DNA of 64,000 nucleotides from Phytoseiulus persimilis (lineage: Eukaryota; Arthropoda; Arachnida; Mesostigmata; Phytoseiidae). Positions within the stretch are counted from its first letter, which is position 1; each line of letters begins with the position of its first letter. The translations under genes and the position numbers were made by a program. Shown piece by piece: positions 24,330 through 36,712 of the stretch. The notes beneath the pieces were generated by a model. That model had not been told where the DNA came from and did no database searches. It was given only the letters and a program-made list of their open reading frames with translations. The stretch covers positions 51,580,745 to 51,644,744 of the forward strand of contig CM075102.1 in assembly GCA_037576195.1 (NCBI GenBank), given 5' to 3'.

Positions 24330-26528
24330 TCGCCGGAGCTTGAGCACGGCCAAAAGTTCACAAAGTTACTCTTCACGTCCACACTTGTAGTGATCAACAT
24401 CCAGGTCCAGTTTCCGGAGGCATATATCAAACTGCTTCTTGCACTTTCTGCGATCGGAGCCGCAGAATCAAACGCGGCAGAACCAAACGCGGCGAGGAGC
24501 GCGTACCGCAAACGGAATTTCTACTGCGAGGAGGAATACATTGCAACCAATGTGAACGTGAATTCCGAAACTGCCAGTGTCTGAATGTGTATATGTATAC
24601 CTATATATCTCCCATCATGGGGTCGTGAGAAGTTATTCCCAAGTCGAACGTCGAATCTCGATCAGCGATCAGTTTAGCTTATCGTCCACGCTGCAAAAAA
24701 AAAAAAATATTCAATGCATTGCCTTGAGGGCTTCTTTCGTTTCGCGAGGAATTATCGAGCTGAGCCATTCCCGCGGAGTTGAAACCGGGATACAACGTCT
24801 GGGATGATGCAATAACACTAAATCACAAATTCACCAGTGTAAGGCATAGAAATAAATATTCCAAGGTCCTAAGCAAGCTGCTTGTTCCCTTCCTTTCCAT
24901 CCATGAACGCATTCAAGCCCGCTCAGGAAGAAGTTCGGATGATCGGCCCATTTGCCCAACACGACTGTCGCCAGAAAACAGGTCGTCGGCCGACATCACT
25001 TCCGCCCGAAAGTCAGCTCTCTCTGATGGGCCGCCATCGCCACGATCGAATGTCAGTGTTGTCGTGTAGCAACCTGATCCAGTCAGAGTTTCATTCAGGA
25101 TACCAAGTGACGCATTCATGTTGTGCAAACCAGACGCAATCTGAGCATGGAGTGAACACAAATCCGCAGCGGATATAAGCGCGCTCTGTCTAGCAGATCA
25201 ACTTTGCGGGCATAGGGCTCAGCTGGGTCACCGCAAACGGGGGAAGTCAGACAGTCGGGAAGCTGCGGATTCACTGTTTTTCTCGAAGCGTTGGAAAATC
25301 CTTGACATTCACCCAATCAGGCAGCCCCGGGGAAAGGTTTGTCGCGCGAGCAGCTATCGGTCGACCGATGATGCAGCTCCGTCCCGTATCCGCGTTTTCT
25401 TACTGTAACAATCCTTGGAGCCAGAAAGAAAAGGATACCAGGGGGATCTGCTCTTACAGCTGGCACGCGTGACAACAAGGAACTTGAGTGGAAAGACTGC
25501 GAAAACCCTGAAGCGAGCGACTTCCCAATAAGTCAAGGGCCAGAATGTATACACAGTCTTCCAAACCGCAGTTGGTGGCGTTGCCGAAGTTCAACTGGTT
25601 CACGGAATGAGCTCGTGATACTTAAAATACGTGAATATTCATAATTTTTTTGCTAGGGAACGCCTCTCAATTTTCTTTGGTGGTGCAGGGGTTCAGATTG
25701 GAGCTTATCTTGGCAGTATATCGATAAGAGTCATAAGACCCTGCTACCGTGAAGGAATGTGACTCCTAACAGGTGTGGCCAATCGAAGCAGGACTCGGTC
25801 TAATCCACTAGAAGCTCATATATTTCGGGACGTCAGAGCCAAGACACGATCCCGGAAAACTTAAGACAGCACTTTGGTCAGACAATGGCGGAGTTCGAAG
25901 CGCCACCCATGTTGGATGGATTTCGAAGAACTTTTGACACTTCAACTAGGACATAGCTGGAGTCATCGCAAATCGTTGACCGGAGTAGAAAAACTGCTCT
26001 CGTCTTGTTTCCCAAGCTTTCAAGGCCACTACGGCTCGGTCAATGGCATCCCTTGCTGGCTGTAGATTCTCTTTCCCGCAGGCAGACCCTCGCTCAGATC
26101 GACGTCATCAATACCATCAGCTGGTCAAGAGAGCGTTGGAGTACGGAGACTGCGCTAGGGACGTGCTGTTTCAAAAGAGCGAGTGGTCTATCAGAGCTGA
26201 ACAACCACGTTGAAAGTAAGTTGAAAATCTTCAATGTAGGTAGCGCGCTCACGTTGTCTACGATGTCATCATTGTGGCCTGTATAGAACTCCCAAGTTAT
26301 AATACTTTTCCATCGGGCGAAAAGCCTACGCCTCGAGTCGGATGGCAAGGTCAGGATCGACTTCGAAGGCCGAGTCAAACTTGAAGCTTTGAAGTCTTAA
26401 GAGAGAGCTTGAGAGTCGACTTTCCGCAATCGAGTTGGAATGCGTCGAAATTCTGTGGAGTCATATGAATCTGTAGAGATCGTATTCATAACTAACCGCT
26501 GAACACCCCACTCGTTGTCGGCTTTCAG
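24330..26528. other. Intergenic between Hand and LDHD; possible small exon near 26086
   Basis: No gene supported. After a good acceptor (tctctttcccgcag, ending about 26085) there is a short open stretch translating to YHQLVKRALEYGDCARDV and about 20 more residues before a stop. I could not place it in a gene. A poly(A) tract is at 24692-24704, and AATAAA at 24851 could end Hand transcripts. Confidence 0.35.
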
Positions 26529-28804
26529 ATGCTGTCTGCAGCCCTGCGGGTGGCTCGGAGACCCTCTGTATCTTTGAAGTTATGTGCTGGTCATTCAGAA
26601 GCGCGACATGTTTCTACGTCGGAACTTCTGCGAGAACTTGGTAAGAGCGAGCAGCAGCAGTTCCGGAGCACCGGCATACCTCTTCGTCAAAGCCTGAAAT
26701 CCGGTGTACTGGTTTCTCGATCGGCAACCTCCGATTCTGACTCCATGGCTCCCTTCCCCAGGAAAAATAACTTGCGACCGCGACGTGTCCACGAATCCAA
26801 ATGATTTGACACAGCACGGTAAAGATGAAGGTCCACACAGGGTTTCAGAACCTCAAGTTGTGGTTTACCCTCAAGACAAACAGCAGGTTCGCATTTCGGG
26901 ATCGAGAAGTTGGGAGTGATGGCTCGCTCGGAACTCATGATTTGGTGTCGCAGGTTGCCGAAATACTGAAATACTGCAACCGGAACAGGGTACCCGTGGT
27001 CCCCTTCGGTGCGGGTTCGGGGCTTGAGGGCGGAGCTTCTGCTCCCACCGGAGGGGTCGCTATCGACCTGCAATCATTTAGTAAAATCCTCCGAGTCAGC
27101 GCGGAGGATTTCGACTGCACAGTTGAAGCAGGAGTCACGTGGCGAGCCCTGAATTTTTTTCTGCGCGACCAAGGGCTGTGGTTCCCCGTCGATCCCGGAG
27201 CTGATGCCTCTCTGGGCGGCATGTGCTCCACGAGTGCTTCCGGTATGTATTCCCTGAGTTTCTCGTTGCCATTAGAGTCCTTCCGATGCACCGAATGAGA
27301 AGCTCAATCGAAGCTGCTTGGATTTTATAGGAACCAACGCTGTTCGGTACGGGACTATGCGTGAAAACGTTCTTAACCTCGAAGTCGTTCTTGCGGACGG
27401 GAGAATAATCAACACAGGAGGGATAAGAGGCCGCGCGAGGAAAAGCGCCGCCGGATACAACCTCACAAATCTATTCGTTGGCTCCGAAGGCACTTTGGGT
27501 GGGCACTCCTCCATAACTACATTCTCGAAGAGCCTCGTTGTCACTTGCGTCATGAGGCTTAACTCTTCAAGGTATCATCACGTCGGCAACGCTCCGCTTA
27601 CATGCCATTCCCGAGAAACAAGTCTCTGCCGTGGTACAGTTCGAAACTCCAAGAGCTGCCATCGACTCCGTCGTGGAAATCCTGCAAAACGCCGTTCCCA
27701 TAGCGCGGGTGGAATTCATGGATGAGAGGACCGTCATGGTAACGATCACATCGAGCTCCGCCTCGGAGTAGACTCACTTCGCTGCACGAATAGATTTCGT
27801 GTATTTTATGATGTCACATTCGGAGGTCGATCGCAGGCGTGCAATGCTTATTCGAAGACGGCGCTCGAAGACAAACCCACGTTGATGCTGGAGTTCAACG
27901 GAAGTGAAAGTGGAGTGAGCGAGCAGATAGAGACGGTCGCTAGCATATGTGAAGACAACGGGGGGACTCAATTCAAGTGGGCCGAAGTAGGCTATTCCGT
28001 CATTACTTCGTGCGAATTTATGTACTGTTCAACTGGGAGCGCCCGCAGCTTGGGTGTTCTAATGATGACCGCCGTCCTCTCCCCAGGATCAGGAGGAGCG
28101 AAACCTCCTGTGGAAGGCTCGACATTCTGTCTTCTATGCGACCTGTGCTCAGCGACCTAACACCAAATGCTATGTAACCGACGTGTGCGTCCCTATTTCG
28201 AAGCTCCCGGAATTACTAGCCGCTACCAAAGGAGACATCGATCGCGCGGGGGTCTACGGGACGGTAGTCGGACACGTGGGTCAGTGAGCAGAGATACTGT
28301 ACGCTCCTCATATCGGAACCCAGAGGGATTTTTCGAGTATGGTTCTAAACGGCTGCCTTCCAGGTGACGGTAACTTCCACACAATGCTACTGTTCGATCC
28401 GAAAGATCCGGCTTCTTTCAGAGCAGTCCACGAGCTGGGCGAACGGATGGCCTTGAGAGCTATCGAGCTCGATGGGACCTGCACGGGCGAGCACGGTATC
28501 GGCCTCGGTGAGATAGCATTTTCACAGTCTCAATGAAGTGACAGCACACGAAAGCAGCGGTGGTTTGGGTTTCTCGATCTCTGTGCTGAATTCGCATATT
28601 TTTGATTCAGTCATAGTTCGTATAGGTGCAGAGTGCTCTCCGATCAGTCAGAAGAAGGGGTGATATCCAGAATCGTTCCCGGTTACAGGCAAGAAAGAAC
28701 TACTTCTCAAGGAACACGGGAATGAATGCGTTTCAGTGATGAAGTCAATAAAGCTGGCACTGGATCCGCATAACATCCTGAACCCTACGAAGATTTTCGA
28801 CTGA
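26529..28804 (+). CDS. LDHD: D-lactate dehydrogenase, mitochondrial (FAD-linked)
   Basis: Nine coding exons: 26529-26640, 26762-26886, 26954-27242, 27331-27498, 27572-27738, 27837-27986, 28087-28279, 28364-28507 and 28689-28804. Phases agree and the total is 1464 nt, 487 aa, close to animal LDHD (about 500). The enzyme oxidises D-lactate to pyruvate using FAD, passing electrons to cytochrome c. The first about 20 residues are basic and Ser/Ala-rich ([18 protein letters not shown]), as expected for mitochondrial import. The FAD-binding PCMH domain shows [11 protein letters not shown] and [13 protein letters not shown], then [18 protein letters not shown] and [14 protein letters not shown]. The C-terminal FAD-linked oxidase part shows GHVGDGNFH, the metal/substrate site, and [12 protein letters not shown]. 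It ends with [13 protein letters not shown]. Upstream of the ATG is a ttttcag acceptor, so a 5' UTR intron is likely. Confidence 0.95.
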
Positions 28805-28986
28805 GCGGCTAGCATGGGGCACTACTCCTCCAGGCGCGATCGGTAGATCTTGTCTGGGAGTAGCCGCAAACTTTATCCACCTTAAGGTTCCACGAGCTAT
28901 GTCGTTCGAAAATCACACATGAGCCAGAGAACGTTAGCCATGGTTGTTATATAGGCCCCACATTCGGAGGTTACTCCGTCTCAACT

Positions 28987-28992
28987 AATAAA
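28987..28992 (+). terminator. Candidate poly(A) signal for LDHD
   Basis: AATAAA lies about 180 nt after the LDHD stop codon and before the next gene. Between 28805 and 29546 I see no other feature. Confidence 0.4.
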
Positions 28993-29546
28993 ATCGAGAT
29001 CTGATCGTTCGCCTTTTCGATTACTGTTCCCTTCGCGGATTGGACTATGATTTCGTTGAGCCGCCTCCTTCTCGATCCTCCGCTCAGGATCGAGCCGTAG
29101 GAGTCAGCGCCGGGCGGCTGAGATGCTCCTCGTGGCTCGAGCATTTTCTAGTCAGACAATCCTAATGGAAGAAGTGGATGATCGGAGATCTGATCGGAGG
29201 AAGAATTCTCCTTCGTGGAGAAGCAAACTCGAGAGAAGAGGACGCACACCCGTGTGATCATGTTCTGCTTCGAAGTTCGCGTGCGGATGAGGTGCGCGTC
29301 GTACGTGGCGACACATGTGAGCTCTACACGTGTCATTCAGCGTTCACGATCGGCTTCGTTGACCTCGAACAGCACTGGTCAGTGAGCAGTGAGTGGTTGC
29401 GCAAACCTCCCCGATCGCGACTGTGAGTTCTGAAATCCGTCATCAAATAAGACAAGTCTGCCACCTCTTATCCGATCATCTGACATGATTCATTCAGCTC
29501 GAATAACTTCTCAGCGGACTTCTGATCCTAGGAATAAAGCTGCGGA

Positions 29547-30577
29547 ATGTTCCCGAACTTCGGTGGTCATCGATCCTCTGGCATCATGAAGACCCGGTCG
29601 ACACGCGCTCCAAAACAGTTCAAGGGCAGGACGAGGCCAAATGTTCCGTTGTCTTCCAAGTAAGACTTTGATAGCATCTCATCGCGCGAGGATCGGAAGC
29701 GGACATAACGTCAGGTAACCCTGCTCGATTTCGGACGAATACTTTTGCTGATCTTTCTTTCCGCTACATCGTCGCAGGTTCAAGACCGAGATGTGCCACT
29801 ACTTGTCGGAACAGGGTCGTTGTCCTTTCGGAGAACATTGCACTTACGCTCATTCGAAGGACGAGTTGCGTTTCATTGAACGCCACCCAAAGCACAAGAC
29901 GCTCCCCTGCAGGTGAGAGGATTCCATCGATTCGATAATGATCCCATTTGCTTTTAAAACTGAGTAACTTCCCCGGTGGAAATGAAGCGTGAGTCGGAAT
30001 CAAACTCTCTTTCCAGGGATTTTTCGACTGAGGGGTTCTGTCCTTTTGGAGAGCGTTGTAGCTTCATTCACTACAAATCTGATCCGGATGCGATGTGGAA
30101 GTCTCTATCCTCGTCGTTCACAACAGACGGATCAGATCAGCAATCCGGGGAAATGAATCACAATCTGATGACTCAGAACGTCAGATTCGACTTCGTCCAG
30201 TCAGAGAAAGTGAGTATCGCTGTGCCTCCAACTTCACGCCACCGAGTCTGAGAATCCGATGGCGCTCATATGAATTGATCGATGCCGCTATTTTCCAGAT
30301 GACGTCCGAGAAGAGAACAGCGATGGATTTCCTGCGGCCGCCCACACCTTCGTCTGGCTACGCGGGGTCACTCGTATCATCGAGATCTCCGTCGCCGACT
30401 GGCTATTCGATGACAAGTTCGCGCTCATCTTCGTGTTCAGACCTCTCTGATTTGTGCAGTGAGCCAGCTCTTACCTCATCACAAACAACCGTTGACGTGG
30501 AAGAGACCAGGTCCATGCGACTGCCGGTTTTCCGAGATTTGAGTCTGCGCGGACAGCTCGAGCCAACGTCATTTTAG
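29547..30577 (+). CDS. TIS11/tristetraprolin-type tandem CCCH zinc-finger protein
   Basis: Four exons, 29547-29659, 29778-29912, 30017-30209 and 30299-30577, with consistent phases: 239 aa. Two C-x8-C-x5-C-x3-H fingers are present: CHYLSEQGRCPFGEHCTYAH, and CRDFSTEGF then CPFGERCSFIH. They are separated by the family's 18-residue linker (SKDELRFIERHPKHKTLP). The first finger has a KTEMC lead-in like the KTELC of TTP; the second lead-in is KTLPC, a deviation. The C-terminus keeps a short motif (MRLPVFRDLSL) matching the conserved CNOT1-recruiting tail of TTP proteins. The family binds AU-rich elements in 3' UTRs and recruits the CCR4-NOT deadenylase, acting in the cytoplasm. The serine-rich segment between fingers and tail (SRSPSPTGYSMTSSRSSS) is a likely phosphorylation region. 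This protein is shorter than vertebrate TTP (about 326 aa). Confidence 0.92.
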
Positions 30578-31699
30578 GAGGCGAGAAGTCCTATTCTGCG
30601 ATTGACGGGCGCCCCGCCCCCTCGCCCCAGGAGGAAGTGAGCGTATTTGACCTTTAAGTAATTCTTTGCCAACCGCTAAAGAGTTGAGAAATCGGCGTTG
30701 TTGTCTTAGAGACCAAAATCTATGGTTCCCAGAGAGGCTGATGCGATTTTTTGGTTGTGGTCGAATCTTTATGACAACGGATCAATGCGTGTTTGACCAT
30801 TGAGTGATCCGTAGCCAATTTGCATAGACGTCGGCGTTGTTAACTCGAAGGCCAAAACCTATGGTCCTTCGAGAGGCTGGCGTTGTGTTTGAATCATCAT
30901 GACGACGAAGACGAAATCGTCCCGAAGACAAACTCATTGTAGCAGCTAATAATTGACTAAGATTTCTTGTTACGAAGATTTTAAACTCGGCTGAAGCAGT
31001 CTGACCGACTCATATGCTTGTATTTAGAGAACGGGAATTTCCATTTTTGGAGTCCATTTTACATGTTCGAAATGCCTATATTGCTTCTCGTTTGTCGTTT
31101 TCCGTCAGAAGCCGGAAGGAAAGTGCGAGAAGCTCTCTCGCGCAAAAATCTGAGCCTTGAAGACGCTCTTGCTTTTGCTGTCGTCGCGACCGGATGACGG
31201 GGGTCTCGGTCACACATCATTGAGCACATGGTGGAGTTGTTACCGCGTGGACGATAATGCATGGAACTTACTTTTCTTGGGTGTTTCGAGATGAGTCTCC
31301 GATTGAAACTGTCAAGGTGTTCGAGTACGACAAAAGCTCAGGTTTTTGATCCGGAAAGCGCGCCCAGAAGGTGACGTCGTGGGCTGATAACGAACGATGC
31401 TCAAGTTGATCGGTGATAACTTAAAACTTGAGCATCGAGATCCTGTCCCTCAGACACTCGATCGGTCTCGTCGAGTCCTTTTAATAACACAGGAAATGTA
31501 TTTGCAGTTGTAACTTTTCCTCCATCATTTACTAACAGAAACGGATCTAATTGAGTAAAATTCAGTGTTCACACTTAATTATCCCTCTTGGAAGCCCGCA
31601 TTTTTTTCTTTATTTCGAGTATTCAACGCTGAAAGAAAGAAATAGGAAAGAAATTCCAGGCATACGCTTGGTGGGATTCACTTGATAGTGTTCAATAAA
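30578..31699 (+). other. Probable 3' UTR and flank of the TIS11-like gene
   Basis: No coding frame is supported. The nearest clear poly(A) hexamer is AATAAA at 31694-31699. Two ATTTA pentamers (about 31022 and 31529) are compatible with AU-rich autoregulation, but they are few. A diverged direct repeat (30690-30750 and 30830-30890) lies here. Confidence 0.4.
30690..30890 (+). repeat. Diverged direct duplication of about 60 bp
   Basis: Two copies starting about 140 bp apart (near 30690 and 30830) share the order cggcgttgtt, cCAAAAtCTATGGT and gagaggctg. They differ at about a quarter of positions and are separated by unrelated sequence. Confidence 0.6.
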
Positions 31700-31907
31700 C
31701 GGATCCTCCGAACCTCTCCTTCTTGAATTTGATTCAGGGAATCTTCAGGCCAACCATTGAGATCATTTCACACGAGATGTATGGTGAGCAGAGGAAAGAC
31801 ACGAGTAGATTTTCTGACAAACAAGGATATTGCACAGGTGCGTCTTTGGGAAACTCTTCAGTGCGGTGTTTTTCCGCAGCATTACGACGATTGCTCAAAT
31901 ATGTGGA

Positions 31908-34900
31908 TCACAGGAGACGCTTTCGGCAGTTGGAGGCGTTGCAGTAACACAGGAGCCTCTTGCCTTTCACCGATCCGACTACGTAACTGTAGTCCCAGGT
32001 GAGCTCCTCTCCTGCTTTTATCAGTCGCTCGGTGAAGAATGCCACCCAAGGCAATCGGAGATCATGAGTATCTACGAACACGTTCTGCACGTAGATATTG
32101 GGATCGCACGAGTGGTTGAAGTAGCGGCCAATATTCCCTCCTTCCAACGCATCCATCACGTAACTATCCTCCTGTAAAACAAGTTCACATTACGATAAGA
32201 TCCCTGCAGCTCTTCCCCCAGGAACGAGCGGTCGTCGGAGCTCCCGACTCGCATCAATCGAGTACCCGGACATCCCGGGAGAAGGAGCTCGAACTTTGAA
32301 AACGAGTCTGCTCTTATGGCACTTCGATGCAATTCCGCACCATGAGAGATAGAGCCGACTACGGGTGCGATGATTGGAACTCAGTGTACTCACTTTACCA
32401 AAATACAGCTTCCGCAAGGCGTCTGGCTTCAGATTTTTCGGCGTGTATTCCTCGTCGGAGTCGTCCGGAGAATAAAGATCGTCTTCAATGTCACTCGCTG
32501 AACTTTCGTAGCCCTCTTTACACTTGCAAACGACGTCGATCAGGTCGAGCTCGGCAAAATATGTGTCCTGCCCACTGGCTTCAGCCTCTCTGTCAGTCAG
32601 GAGCGTACCAGCATAGGTGCACACGAATCTTCCTTTTGGAATATCGTGGACAGTACGCACCCCAAGACCTTTCTTCTGAGTTTTGAAGATTTGCATACGA
32701 ACCTGAACACCGTTCTGCGCAACTTTGTTAGCGCACTGAGCCTTGCATGAACAACGATAATTGCATTCGTATATTCCTGTCTGCAGCAATTCTGGGAGCG
32801 ACCTGAAGGTGTATCCGGCGTTTGGATCGGTCTGTCCAGAAATCGAATCAGAGGCTGCTACGGTTTGACATTGGCATTGACATTTGGAGCGATCCAGGCA
32901 TTCGTCTTCGCAAGCACAGCAAGGAAGGAAGTCTTCATCGAGAACAATGGATCGCCGCACGGCTTTCGACGGTCGTCGAATAGGCCAATAGGGCACCAAG
33001 CCTTCTCTGGTGGAATCGACACTGTTGACAAACGATATAGGGTATGGTTCTTCTTTTTTCGTGACGTCGGCGATGAAAACATTCTTGACGAGCGGCTCCC
33101 ACACTGCGAACATATCGAATTCCGGGTCGAAACAGAACTGATCGATTCTGATCTTGGAGCCGGTTTGCAACAAGTAGTTCGCTGTTTCTGCGTCGCTTCG
33201 CAAACTTCTTCCGCACGGAGCTTTGTACACGACTTTTTTCCCCTCGCTCGAATCCACCAGCAGTCGCTTCCAGGCCATGATGTATGGCATCAAGTAAGGA
33301 CTGTAGTCGGTGTGCGACAATGGGTCGTCATTGACTGGGAGGCAGGCCGGCCCGCACGTGTGCGGTTCGAACTCTTTTGTTTGTGCCTTCGGTGTAACGA
33401 CTTCCTTCATCACTTGACCCAGAAATCCGGGGTCCCTATCAACCATGGAGTTGTGAATTTTCCTGCGCATCTGCGCTTGGGATGTTGATTTTCTCGCCGT
33501 GTTCTTCTTTTGATTTTGAGGTTCATCTTGGTCATCGTCATCATCCGAGAGCGTTATGACATCCATCGCGTCATCGGTGTACTCGACATAAGGCTGGTTT
33601 GCTTTGGAGGCGATTTTCCGTCTCGCGTGCTTGCGATTGTTAGGAGCACTCGGGTGCTTGAGGATGAAAATCTCCTGCAATCTCTCCGAGCCTGCGTACA
33701 ACCACTCGGTCGCCAGCTTCGTTCCGTTGCGTAGGAATGCGACCTCGATGAGATTCCCGTCCAGCGAAACAACCTAGAAATATATTGCCATTTTGAGAAG
33801 CCGAGACAAGTCAGGAATGCGTGAATAAGATTGGTGGATAGGCTCATTTCGGAGACCCGGTTTCCGATCGTCTCTCACCTCACTATCGAACCACTGGTTC
33901 TCCCTCTCAGCGGAAATTCTCTGACCGACTGCCACCCTCAAAAGTGGATGTTCGGTAGTCATGAAGAACTCTCTGACGGTTTCTTGAATTTCTTCTTTGA
34001 CATGTTGATACGGTTGTGATGTTTGCTTGCAAATCAGGAAAATCGAGCAGTGGTCGTGATAGGCCCAGCGTCCGTTTTCGAACAATATCAAATAACGATT
34101 ACTGTTCTGCCATTTGGGATATTCCATCACTACGCCTGGCTTCGGGGAAGAGTTCCCAGCCAGGACGCGGCAACCAAGTTGAACTTGTTCCTTATGGGGA
34201 CAAGAGTACGCAACATGGCCCAAAGGAACGATGCTCTCTCGTGTCGAGCCTTGAAGTTTCACTCTAAGCGTTGAAACTTGGCTATCGACTCCAACAACGA
34301 CGGAGACCAGCCAGTTCCCGAATTTATCCAGCGCAAACACCTGCAACGGTGAATAGGGAGGGTTTCGAACCACGGTTCGTTGAGGATCTGAATATCCCAA
34401 TCAGAAATAGCGACACGAAATGAGCTTCGAGTATATTTACCTTCTCGTTTATTTTCGGCCATACCAACTCCGTGTGACGCCAGTTTTTTATGATTGAGGG
34501 CATCGTTACGTCTATCGGTATCCTGATGTCATCTCGGCCTGATACGAAACTGTGCGTCTTGGTTCTTTCCCGTGGTTTATCCACAGGACGGCTCCTCACG
34601 GGGGCAGTGACCTGGCCCTGTTCCGGATAGTCCTGAGCGGTATTGTAAATGTTGACTTCGCACGCGGCCGTGGGATCCTCTTTAACCTCGAGCATACGCT
34701 GGATACCGAGTTTCATCCGAGTTTCCATACAGTTGATTCTTCTCGTGATATCGGTAACCGTCGACATCGTTTTTTTTTCTTGCAGCCGAATTTGAGCGAT
34801 CAGGTTGTTGAATTCGGTTGTGAAGGGTAGGTAGATCTCTGTGTAAGCCATTTCTTGCAGCTCGGACCACTTCATTCCATCCGGGTCCAGTTCTGGAATT

Positions 34901-35177
34901 TCATGAGAGTTCTAAACAGAACGAATGAGCGGTTTCGTTCGGCTTTGGAACTATGCTCCGACGTGCCCTGGACTGTACGTCTTCGAGGCGATAACTAACC
35001 TGGCAGAGTCTCTCGGTGAGCCGTGACCTTCGGGGTTCCATCCTGCAGAGTTGTGAAACCATAGTGAGCTTGGGAATGGTTCGTACTGTTGACTGAGCTC
35101 CGCCTCGCGGAAGATTTTTCCGGAGTAGGATCTGGATAATTCAAGATTGAGACGATTCGAACGCTTGTTGGTTCCAT
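31908..35177 (-). CDS. SETDB1: Histone H3K9 methyltransferase SETDB1/Eggless
   Basis: Five exons, 35000-35177, 34441-34892, 33879-34340, 32394-33773 and 31908-32171: 2736 nt, 911 aa, all phases consistent. Domain order is that of SETDB1. A coiled-coil-like N-terminal part comes first, then tandem Tudor domains (for example WFDSE, joined to [14 protein letters not shown]). A methyl-CpG-binding domain follows ([14 protein letters not shown] to [16 protein letters not shown]). The Cys-rich pre-SET segment is [18 protein letters not shown] to [14 protein letters not shown]. The SET domain is bifurcated: [11 protein letters not shown] and [12 protein letters not shown] before the insert, [13 protein letters not shown] and [13 protein letters not shown] after it. 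A post-[16 protein letters not shown] ends the protein. The insert is short and acidic ([19 protein letters not shown]). The enzyme trimethylates H3K9 for heterochromatin and transposon silencing. The start at 35177 follows an in-frame stop; an upstream alternative exon is discussed with the THAP gene. Confidence 0.95.
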
Positions 35178-35844
35178 AATTCATTCCTACGCATCCCAAC
35201 CTCTTTGACAATCAGATTGTGTTTGTAGAATCCTGCCGCTCGAGGTATCAGCGCGAATTTTTCCTCCTGCGAACTGACATTCGCCAAGCAGTTTTCGTTC
35301 AGAATGGCAGGAAAAATGCTCGGGAAGTAGTGATCTGTTCCGGGTAGGAGAAATCTGGCGAAGAACGGAGTGATGACAGTTAGCTGTGCAACGTGTTCCC
35401 TGTCGTTAACCTATGCGCGAATACGTCTGCAAAAACCTTCCCAATATTCACCTTCTGTTACCGAGAAAGTGCTTGGAACACACGTAATGAGTTTTCGACT
35501 GTTGTATTTGCCATGGTTTCCGCGACCTGTCGACTCGTGCCAGCAGTGCAACCCAGATCGCGCGCTCAGTGGGGTCATCAGGAAACACGTAGAACCTTGA
35601 AACATTTGACAACGTTCAAAATACCAATCGCGCATCCGCTCGACCTCACCGCCGTAGGTAAGGCACCATTTGATTCCTGTTCGGTATATTTTTCACTGAG
35701 GCACCAGCAGGATTCCAAGCGGACCTCGGGTGAAGGGAGAAAAGCCTTGAGCTGTAATTCCCTACGAGCGACTCGAGTGGTGCTACCTACCTGACATCAT
35801 CGTCGCGGTCGCTGACACTATTCTTACAGTTGATCACCGCGCAC
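35141..35844 (-). CDS. THAP-type zinc-finger protein (partial model)
   Basis: Two exons encode a THAP domain. From about 35844 to 35791 they give CAVINCKNSVSDRDDDV, and 35595-35462 gives the continuation FYVFPDDPTERAIW to THYVCSKHF. The C2CH zinc ligands are complete: C-x4-C, 50 residues, then C-x2-H (CSKHF), with the invariant FP and W. The exon junction is in phase 2. THAP domains bind DNA and often derive from P-element-like transposases. The 5' start is not found: there is no in-frame ATG before a stop, so an earlier exon is likely. A further open frame, 35354-35141, fits as a last exon if exon 2 ends at 35452 (donor gtgaat). It would then overlap the first 37 nt of the Setdb1 coding region in another frame. 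That part is uncertain. Confidence 0.7.
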
Positions 35845-36712
35845 CTGGCGCCCGGAGAACGGGAGTCTCGAGCTTCAACCAAGCTTGCCGCCTGAATTCA
35901 TAATTGGAAACGTATTCATCTCCGGTGAAGGAGACGCGAACGCATGATCAGTCAAATGTGCTTGGAATATTTACGTATTGGCGCGATCGAGGGAAGCTGA
36001 AAGCCATGACTCGATGGGAGCTCAAAAAGCGACAGCTCCACGAGCAACCCGCGTGACTTCCCCTGTGGCTATCGGACTAGGTTCTCACGGCTTTATAGAA
36101 TTACAATCGAGCATTGGAAAGCTCGAACCTATGTTTTTCCCGAACACTATTCCTAGCAGACTACTTTTGAAGAGATAGCCGGAGGACAACAACAACGGCC
36201 AACATCTCGTCCGGAAGCATGGGATTCGTCCGAGAGGTAGGGAACCGAAGTTCTATCCAAACAGGGATACATGTACTTCAAAAGCTTCCGGGAGAGCGTA
36301 GGTTTCGCCATGAGAAATCCTGACCGGAAACGGAGCGATAATTACTTGTCAACTGAGCTGTGTCAGTGAGATTCTAGCAAAAATGATGTCGATGATTTCT
36401 GTCGAGTGACAAATCTTGATCGAGCCGTACCGACGCCTATTTCCCAACCCGGCTCATCACATGACATGAGAACTTCCTGAAATGGCCATGTGAGCCTCGA
36501 TCCTCGACTCGAACCGGCTGAGCTTGCCTGTCATACGAGATTTTCGATGAGGCTAAATGGAATGTTTGAAGCTACATACTTCCTTAAAAAAAAAACCAAC
36601 CAATGACTACGAGGAGTACCAGAGACCCTATTAAAGCTCTTCATAAGTGAAGGCACCCGTTGGAATTATGAGAAGAGCAGGTCGGCTTAACAGTGGCATG
36701 ATCTGTAGCGGA
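35845..36712. other. Intergenic between THAP gene and NOL11-like gene
   Basis: No supportable coding frame. It should hold the missing 5' exon(s) of the THAP gene on the minus strand, near 35860-36000, and the downstream flank of the NOL11-like gene. Confidence 0.3.

Noticed and set aside
25874..26286. Small mitochondrial-type protein gene before LDHD (ATG GCG GAG TTC… at about 25885)
   Set aside because: The short frame ends at a TAG with no usable donor before it, and the resemblance to known small proteins was too weak.
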